64,000 bases of DNA from Lantana camara. Lineage: Eukaryota; Streptophyta; Magnoliopsida; Lamiales; Verbenaceae. The notes beneath the pieces are model-generated. The model worked only from the letters and a program-made list of their open reading frames with translations, ran no database searches and was not told where the DNA came from. The position numbers and the translations under genes were made by a program. The stretch lies in assembly GCA_037501455.1 (NCBI GenBank), contig CM074865.1, positions 37,554,501 to 37,618,500 of the forward strand, in the 5' to 3' direction. Of this stretch, positions 57,112 to 64,000 are shown one piece after another (position 1 is the first letter of the stretch; each line of letters begins with the position of its first letter).

Positions 57112-57933
57112 GGAAGGAGTCCCGGGCATAGGGACTCATGAACCCTATGCTCGTCGTTACGGGTGGTGGGGCCTTGCAATCCCACCATCACCCGGAGGAA
57201 GAAGGATGGACGGAAAATGCTAATTGTGCACTATAAATTGATTGCTTGATCACCTAATCCCTTAATACTTGAATTATTGTACACAGTCGGAGAAAGGTTG
57301 GAGAATTGCCCTCACTCACCGGGCCACTGATTGAATTGAATATAATTGATAACGTTTGTATTGTGAAATTGATTAGTTGTAATCTCGGGCGAGTTCTACT
57401 TTATTATTGAACTTATATTGCTTTCTCATATAAAACCTTACCCGAGATTATATCTTGCATGTTAATTACGCCAATATTTATTTATAAACCCCTCACTCAG
57501 TCGTTGGTAGACTGACACCTCACACTTTTCAGGTTTTCAAGGGTTGCATGCTAGGCGGGATCGAGTCAAGTCTTTTGTTCTTTGGGTCTAGCACTTGTCT
57601 TCCTCATTTTGTTGTACATTATTTATGCATATATGTACCGTTATGTCTCTTGGTACCTATGTATTAAGTATGACCTATTTGGATATCTTTGGAATTGGAT
57701 TTATGTAAATGATGGAAGGATTATGTTAATAAAGTGAATGTAAATTATGCTTCCATTTTTTTTATTTATTTATGCATGTTGGTATTATATGAGGGTTAGT
57801 CCCGCCTAGCTAGTAGTTTATTTTCTTTTATCACCCGTTCGCTATGGTCTTAGTTCATGTGCGGATCATCCATTTCGTATGTGGACTGAGCTATAGTGCG
57901 GGGGTGTGGCATCTCGGCGTTCCGGGAGCTACA

Positions 57934-59329
57934 CAGAAGACATAAAACAGACTTAGACTCAAGGATGAACCACATAGATGCGCGACATATGCATTGGCAC
58001 TTAAGAGATGCAAACACATAGGCACAACACATATTCAAACCAATTTCATGCAAAGGAATGCATTTCATAACTTAACACAATAATCCACATAAGACATGTT
58101 CATGTGCACAATTAATGCATATAAGAGAAATCGAAATGCATAAGGTGGCACTTAGTCATTTAAGAACATATAACACGTTTAAATATCGAAACTATAGCAT
58201 ACAATTACAAAACACATCTTAACACATGAATTCATACTCATATCATAACATAAGTCAAGTTAGGATCATGATTGGGGAAGGATAAAAGCGTAGAACGAGC
58301 ATATAAAATAAAACCGAACAAAACAACACAAAAACACTCACACAGAGGGGAGACAGGGGCATGTCTCCCTCCAAGAGAAAACTGAGACACGGCTGTGTCT
58401 TAGTACATATGTACAACACAATAGGGGAGACACGGATGTGTCTCTCTCCAAGAGAAAAAGGAGACACGGGCGTGTCCGAGATCAGACGCGTAACCACAGC
58501 CAGATACGGGAATGTCTCCCCCTCAAAAAAGCAGTTCCAAGTCCGCCATTAATGGCGGACAAGCAACAACAAACACACACACACCCCACTCCACAACCCC
58601 AATTCGCACAAAAATAAAACCATAAGTCATATACAACACGTAGAACGCATAAGTACAACTTAGAGCTCCCGAAACAAGCTCGAACACAAGAAATTCCGAA
58701 CCCAACATTATTCATCTTCTATCACAAATAGCCATATAACACGAAATCACACCACGAAATACACGTAGAATCGGAGGACGTAACAAGAAGATTACAAATC
58801 TTACCTTGGATCTTCGATCGGGTGGTTGGATGTGGCAAGCTCAAGCCTAAAGCTTGAAGGGCCAATGGGGGAGTTTTCTTCTCTTCTGTTGGACCGATCC
58901 AAATAGGGAGAGATGAGGATATTTCCAGCCCTTAAGGCTGAAACGGGTGGGTCGGTTAAACGGGTAGGGTCAAATGGTATCCGATCCATTCAGATCGGAT
59001 TTTAAAATGGTAGGTAATCAAACGACTTTACAAAAATATAAGGTTTCATTCATTGAATCCGAAGGCTAAGACAAGGTTGGAATTTGGATTCGAATTCCAG
59101 GGCTCAAGGTAGCCACGAAGGCTAAAACACCCTAATTACAATTAGGTCCCTACTTTGCAAATATTGGACGATTGAGTCCAAGTACAATTAATTAAATTCT
59201 ATTACACACATAATTAAAATAAGATACAAATTGACACGTCAGGCATGCAATTCAGATAATTCAGGAAAATACAAAATTAAACTCTCTCGTGACGTCATAC
59301 CTGGATTGCCTAAGAAAAGGGGTGTCACA
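57934..59329 (-). mobile_element. L13 fragment 2
   Basis: L13 continues to GGGTGTCACA at 59329. It contains the palindrome cluster 58347-58519 and minus-strand donor-like CCAAG/GTAAGA at 58804. TGTTT (59330-59334) is the expected duplication. Small frames overlap the palindromes and are not genes. Confidence 0.82.
58347..58519 (-). repeat. Near-palindrome cluster in L13
   Basis: Five dyads: 58347-58369 (GGGAGACA..TGTCTCCC), 58382-58402 (GAGACACGGCTGTGTCTT), 58424-58446 (GAGACACGGATGTGTCTC), 58461-58481 (GAGACACGGGCGTGTC) and 58502-58519. Spacing is 13-22 bp. Confidence 0.85.
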
Positions 59330-59786
59330 TGTTTATTTTCCCGCGATATTATTGCATTAAGCCCTGTTTTGTACCCACCAGTCTCTGAAAGACTGAACCG
59401 GGTTTGTTTTCAATTTTCTTGCAAGTTTTGAAGTGGGAATTCGAGTCCGTAGGGTCTTGGAGTCGTGTATAGCTTTACTTTTAGTTACACTCACATCATT
59501 TAAGTGTTGTTTATGATTTTGAACGCCTGTGAGCGCTTTAATGTTATCTTATGAGAGCCTGTGAGCTCACTATTTGTATTAAGAATATGACAATGCTTCC
59601 GCTTATGTCTCTTTAGCCTGTACATGTTTCCTTTATTGCTTATTTAATTTCGAAGGTTAACTCCCACATAGCATAGTGAGTGAGTTGTGCCCGTTCGCTC
59701 TGATCTTGCACGAGTATGGATCATCCATTTCATATGCTGGACGAGTCTGAGTAAGGGGGATGTGGCGCACGCGCTCGGGCGCTACA
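59330..59786 (+). mobile_element. L15: right end of the outermost LTR
   Basis: Plus-oriented LTR 3' part, with GTACCCACCAGTCTC...GACTGAACC as in L1 (1860) and L2 (7855), the acceptor-like TTTCTTGCAAG segment and the terminal boxes. It ends GGGCGCTACA at 59786. The sequence beyond is not LTR-like. The left end lies outside the window. Confidence 0.8.
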
Positions 59787-59989
59787 AGAAGGGTTACAAA
59801 AAATACTTAATATTTAACTTAGAAGAGGTGGACGACCCAAAGACTTCTTCTTCTTCTTCAACAACGATGGATGGTGGTATATACGAGGACATGCTCGTTG
59901 ATAGTAGTGGGATACAGGTGAAGAAATGGGAGGTAAGAATAAAAAGGATTAAAGGAATATAGGTTGCATTCTTCAATTCATCAGGAGTA
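59787..59989 (+). other. Host sequence between nest and L16; possible exon
   Basis: 203 bp with no similarity to the LTRs. An open frame runs from the LTR end through EEVDDPKTSSSSSTTMDG and EDMLVDSSGIQVKKWE to GGAGGTAAGAAT, a good donor site near 59932. It could be an exon of a host gene cut by L15, or chance. I do not recognise the product. It ends in AGTAT (59985-59989), the duplication of L16. Confidence 0.35.
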
Positions 59990-60870
59990 TTGTAGCGCCC
60001 CAAACGGAAGGCACCACATCCCCCGCACCGAGACTCGACCCGCATATGAAATGGGAAGTCCATACACGTGCCAAGTCACAGCGAACGGGGACCACTCACT
60101 CGCTATGCTAGGCGGGAGCTAATTTCGAGACTAAATAAACAATTCAAAAGAATAAAATGCGTATGCGGGAGCAAAACATATAATCAATCATAAATACAGT
60201 TAGCAATTGTCGTGTTCAACTAACATAAATATCTAGTCCCGAATATCATAAAATACAATCTTAATATTTCATATATTCAATGCATAACTAAATCAATTTA
60301 CAATATACGTGTGGTGTGACTCAGACCTAACCAAGGACTCGACAGACCCAAAAATCCCGCCTGGCACTCCAAAACCTGCAAAGAACTGAAAACAAAGCCG
60401 GGTTCAGTCTATAGGAGACTGGTGGGTATAAAACGAGGCATATCATAAATAATATCGCAGAATTTAAACACACCCACTGCAAGTTATAATCCCGTGCAAG
60501 GTTTTATTAGATATTTCCCAAGTGGGTAAAACAAAGGAAAAAACGCTCGGGGTTACAACGATCAATTTCATTCATTCATTAAAATCATGCGGTCATTTCG
60601 TGAGCCCGGTGAGAGGGAGAATTCTCCAACCTCCACCTCGTGTGTGTATTTAATCATTCATTCATTCGTTCATTCTTTAGTGATCATACAACAGTCATTC
60701 AATCGTTCATTCGTTCATTCATTAACAATCATTCATAATCATCAACATTCATAAACATAAGCACTTACACCTTCTTCCTCCGGGCGGTGGACGGGTTAGC
60801 AAGACCCGATCACCTCATTCATTGACCAAAAAGGGTTACATGACTCCCCAGATGGCGCTCAGCGTCCATT

Positions 60871-60973
60871 CCTCGCTAACTCCTAATGAGGTCCGGTTAT
60901 GCAGTCATTGTTTGTTGGGACTAGTGCACGGGGATCACCGTTAGCCCGAGCTTCCACGGATAGCCACGTACAC
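60871..60973 (-). other. Covarying stem-loop module in L16
   Basis: CCTCGCTA (60871-60878) faces TAATGAGG (60884-60891). GTGCACG (60924-60930) faces CGTACAC (60967-60973), pairing with one wobble on the minus strand. Confidence 0.55.
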
Positions 60974-61806
60974 ATAGTCCCCGGCCCCATTAAACATTGT
61001 GTTCACTGATCTCGCCAAAACATTGGGTAAGGGTTCATGAAAGAAAGGCTTACGTTTGAAATCATTTACTCATTTGAAACGACTCGATATACGCATAATA
61101 TAAATTTTGGCTTAAAACTTTGCACATTGGATGTATATAGGGTAGTTTTAACTAATAGAAGAAAAACCCACCTTTACACCTTACCGACCCACACCAAGAA
61201 GAAAACGAGAGGACTTGAAAGTATCCTATGAACCCGGCACGTCTCCGCCCTGGAGAAACTGTACAAGAAACGACATGGTGCATACGTCAGACTCAAGACT
61301 CCAAATGAACCATATATGACACACGGCAATGCAATGAATACGATATAAAAGCATAAGAGATGATATTGTGTTATGGAAACATTCATGTGCACGATTAATG
61401 CCTTCAAGGCATATAAACAAGCAATTCATTCATTATAAGTGCCGTTCATATCTATTCGAGCTCATAACTTTCACATTCCATATTAAGTCATTCCATGAAT
61501 TTCATATAATGATCATAACATATGTTTTAACATGTACACATTTCATATGAATCATAAAAGAAGAGATAAATATGTAATTAGGGTTCACATTGAGAGCAAA
61601 GATCCATGCATGCGCATATTAGGAGCAATGATGACACGTTGAGGTATAACTCGGAAAATATTCCACGAAAAATCATGAAACTTCATAACACACAAGGTAA
61701 CACATTATAAAACATGTTAATATATCAAAGAAGTCATAAAAGAGATGGAGGAAGATCAAACGAGCGAAGAAAAACGGAATCCGAGTAACAAAAATAGGCT
61801 GGACAG

Positions 61807-61858
61807 AATCCACCCCCATGGATTTTTCCAAAGGGAAAAATCCACCCCCTTGGATTTG
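61807..61858 (-). repeat. Near-palindrome pair in L16
   Basis: Two dyads, AATCCACCCCCATGGATT (61807-61824) and AAATCCACCCCCTTGGATTT (61838-61857), using the same ATCCA/TGGAT half-site as L5. Confidence 0.75.
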
Positions 61859-63087
61859 TGTCTGTGGCGAAAAAAAACAGAAAACAAGGTAAAGTCACGG
61901 GAAAGGGGCAAAAAATACAAGAAACCAATTCAAACCTCTACCAAACATACACAAGTCCAAGCTAACACATTAAGATAAGTTCAAACATCAAGAATTCAAG
62001 TAATTCATGCCAAGAAATGAGTTAAAACAAGTTACACATGCAAGAGACATGATCATAAATCATTTTCTTCCAAAACCTCAAAGTTCATAAATGACAAATC
62101 CTTTAATACTTAACCACCAACCAAACTAAATCCATACAATTATAAATACATGCTTTAGGGTTATATATAACTCATGCAACTCAAGGAAATTCCAAGAAAT
62201 CAAGCTAGAATCCACAAAATACATCTAACCCTCACTATTCATCATATATATCAATTCTAATTCAAAACATGGTGAAATCATGCAAATCCTAACTTAAAAT
62301 GACCACAAGGAAAACTACATCACAAAAATGAGCTTACCTTCAAGAAATGATGGAAGATGGTGAAGAGATGAGCTCAAAATCTCAAAGGGTGAATAGTATT
62401 CTTCTTTCCTTTTCCTCTCCTCTTCTTTTCCTCCTTTTTGGCTGATATTTCTTGTATGAGAGAGAGGGATTTCGGTTGGGGCTGAGTAAGGGAGAGAGAG
62501 AGATGTATCAAGTTGATATAGGTCAAGGGTTTAGGGCTTAGGTGCGTTAGGGTAGGTCCGTAGCTTGGGAAAAGTCAAGAATGGTTGTTTTAGCGCGAGA
62601 TGCTCATTCCGGTTGAAATTTGGGAATCTAAATGATCTTAGAAAAATATGAGGCTTATTCCATCGGACCCGAATCGTCAATACGAGTCCAATGGAGGTGA
62701 CAGAACTCGATTCCGAGTTCCCGAGCTCAAGATATCACATACGGAACCAAAGGTGCGCTAATTGCTCGTTAGCCCCCGTTTTGGTTCCATAACTCAAAAT
62801 AAATTCAAAACTCAAACAAAAGAATCCGGAAACATAAAACGAGCAAAAAGATATGATCATAATACTCATAATTCACTCATACCAAGTTTTCACGAAAAAC
62901 GGAAATCAAATCGAATAGAAACGACACTCAAACACAATCACATAGGCATAAACGTTTCAAGAATTCATCATTTTCAAAATTAACTAATAAGAGAAATAAT
63001 AGTTGAAATTATACAAGATTAATTTAATTACACATATTGATAAACATATACGTCATACTTGAATAACGGAAAAACTGGAACGTTACA

Positions 63088-63304
63088 AGTATTATGTTAT
63101 TTTTTATGTGTTTTGGATAAAAAAAATATATTGTGTATCGAAGATCTAAAAATAGCGAATTTCAAAATGGGGAGTTAAAGGGGGAAAAAAAAAATCAATT
63201 ATTAATTACCGTAAATAAAATTTCTCAAGTGAGTTAAGTGAACCAATAATATGCAAACCTAGCCAGTCGCCAGCGAAACACCCAACTGCTAAAACTCAAG
63301 AGAT
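63088..63304 (+). promoter_or_regulatory. Promoter and 5' UTR region of the host gene
   Basis: 217 bp between L16 and the host start codon: AT-rich, with a CCAAT motif (63243-63247, AACCAATAAT) and no clear TATA box. The solo LTR has therefore displaced everything farther upstream by 3.1 kb. Confidence 0.5.
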
Positions 63305-63599
63305 ATGGGCAACGCCACCGCCGGCGCCGCTACCAAAAAGAAACAAAAGCAGCTGCGGCCGAAGAACTCTATTAGTAAAATCAGAACCGAGGGCAAGAAG
63401 AAAAGTTCCAGTAGTCACAAGAGTAGAAGCAGTGAGAAGAAAAATGAGAATAAAGTAGCAGCATCCAAAGCCGGGGGAAAAAGGGAGAATACCGTCGTCA
63501 ATTGGGCAACCGCCTTTCAGCAACTGAGTTTTTTCATCAACCAGTATCAATCCGCCAATGGGGTTCAGCTTTCTTCCCTCGAGCTTGATTACCTCAAAG
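63305..63599 (+). CDS. First exon of a host nuclear gene, possibly CMSS1-like
   Basis: 98 codons plus one base, from ATG at 63305 to a donor-like CTCAAAG/GTTTCT at 63599/63600. The N-terminal 60 residues are Lys/Ser-rich, resembling a nuclear or nucleolar signal (KKKQKQLRPK, TEGKKKSSSSHKSRSSEKK). Then comes a hydrophobic conserved-looking segment, FFINQYQSANGVQLSSLELD. From memory this segment resembles plant CMSS1 (Cms1-family, small-ribosomal-subunit-associated) proteins, whose next residue would be Asp, which fits a phase-1 intron. That is family recall, not a search result. The frame reads on to 63712, but the added stretch is membrane-like and intron-like. The remaining exons are outside the window. 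Confidence 0.55.
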
Positions 63600-64000
63600 G
63601 TTTCTCTTTCACTCTACTGAAATTCGTAATTCTGTATGTTCTTATCATCTTATGCATGTTAGTTTCTATTGTATTGAATAAATGGCCGTGTTTCTGGAAA
63701 TGTATCTTCTGAGAGATTTTATCGTTTTTGGTTGCCTGTGCTTTCTGTTTTCACTCATTTAAACTGTGGGAATATTTGCTGCTCTTACGATATTCCGGTT
63801 GCCATATTGTTATTCTGCTGGTTGACCATATTTTATCATACAACTATCAACACCTTGTGTATAGCTGCTGTGTTATCATCTATATATTGCTTGGGCATTG
63901 TAATGGAAGGGTGAGAAATTAAAGAGAATTACTTTCAAACTGTAAAAATTCATTGGGCCACATAATTTCTCTGACAAGATTTATCTCCTAGACTCCTACT
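63600..64000 (+). other. First intron of the host gene (to window end)
   Basis: T-rich, without exon-like coding sequence or LTR similarity. The small frames at 63728-63922 are hydrophobic and typical of T-rich intron DNA. Confidence 0.5.

Larger units (their letters stand above)
55213..57933 (+). mobile_element. L14: solo LTR, plus orientation
   Basis: 2,721 bp, TGTAACGCCCTATTT...GGGAGCTACA. The parent L13 resumes at 57934. Flanks TTGAA and CAGAA match at only 3 of 5. It carries a palindrome cluster (56083-56206), acceptor-like TTTTACACAG ending 56757, a 61-bp second exon-like segment (56758-56818), AG/GTGAGG, the stem-loop module and the terminal boxes. No gene. Confidence 0.85.
59990..63087 (-). 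mobile_element. L16: solo LTR, minus orientation, at the host locus
   Basis: 3,098 bp, TGTAGCGCCCCAAACG...GGAACGTTACA, with a perfect AGTAT duplication (59985-59989, 63088-63092). On the minus strand: donor-like GAAG/GTAAGC at 62337, palindromes 61807-61858, acceptor-like TTGTACAG ending 61259 and the stem-loop module 60871-60973. TTCATTCA-type repeats lie near 60650-60720. No internal coding region. Confidence 0.92.

Noticed and set aside
63600..63712. Membrane-like C-terminal extension of the host exon
   Set aside because: It follows a donor-like AAAG/GT, is T-rich and hydrophobic as intron DNA often is, and the preceding segment looks like an exon end in phase 1.

Overview
This window looks like nuclear DNA from a eudicot plant. 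It is AT-rich, almost free of genes, and dominated by long-LTR Ty3/Gypsy chromoviruses. The two internal regions present carry two gag zinc knuckles, an initiator-Met-tRNA primer site (TGGTATCAGAGC) and, in one, a chromodomain-like tail, which fits the Tekay (Del) clade. The species cannot be named from the sequence alone.

Layout. Positions 1-59786 are one nest of LTR elements. I resolved it from element ends (TG...CA, usually TGTAACRCCCC ... GGGGYGYTACA), 5-bp target duplications, and resumption of the interrupted parent. From outside in: L15 (right end 59330-59786) holds L13 (right end 59329); L13 holds L14 (55213-57933) and L11 (right end 54501); L11 holds L12 (50358-52480) and L4 (right end 49893); L4 holds L2 (right end 8356, itself holding L1 and L3), L5 (8436-11618) and L6 (12847-49614); L6 holds RT-B (15868-49608). 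The left LTR of RT-B holds L7 (15977-28591), which holds L8 (16809-26766), which holds L9 (18324-21906, with a small MITE) and L10 (22452-24596). The right LTR of RT-B holds RT-A (37216-47787). The left ends of L1, L2, L4, L11, L13 and L15 lie outside the window, so those levels are inferred from right ends and from parents resuming. Only RT-A and RT-B keep internal regions. The rest behave as solo LTRs as far as the window shows.

RT-B is a minus-strand chromovirus whose gag-pol is broken by stops and frameshifts. RT-A is plus-strand and very young: I found one substitution and one 1-base indel between its 3.35-kb LTRs. It has lost reverse transcriptase, RNase H and most of integrase, keeps gag-protease, and carries an extra acidic coiled-coil ORF before gag.

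The LTRs share an unusual internal plan. There is a short leader exon, a splice-donor-like site, a first 'intron' holding a cluster of near-palindromes built on ACG(G/C)(G/C)CGT, a small second exon (56-73 bp where measured), and a second 'intron' with a stem-loop module whose stems covary between subfamilies. L10 looks like a copy whose first intron was removed.

The host locus appears only at the right edge: 59787-59989, then solo LTR L16 (59990-63087), then the first exon of a plant gene (63305-63599, possibly CMSS1-like) whose first intron runs off the window.
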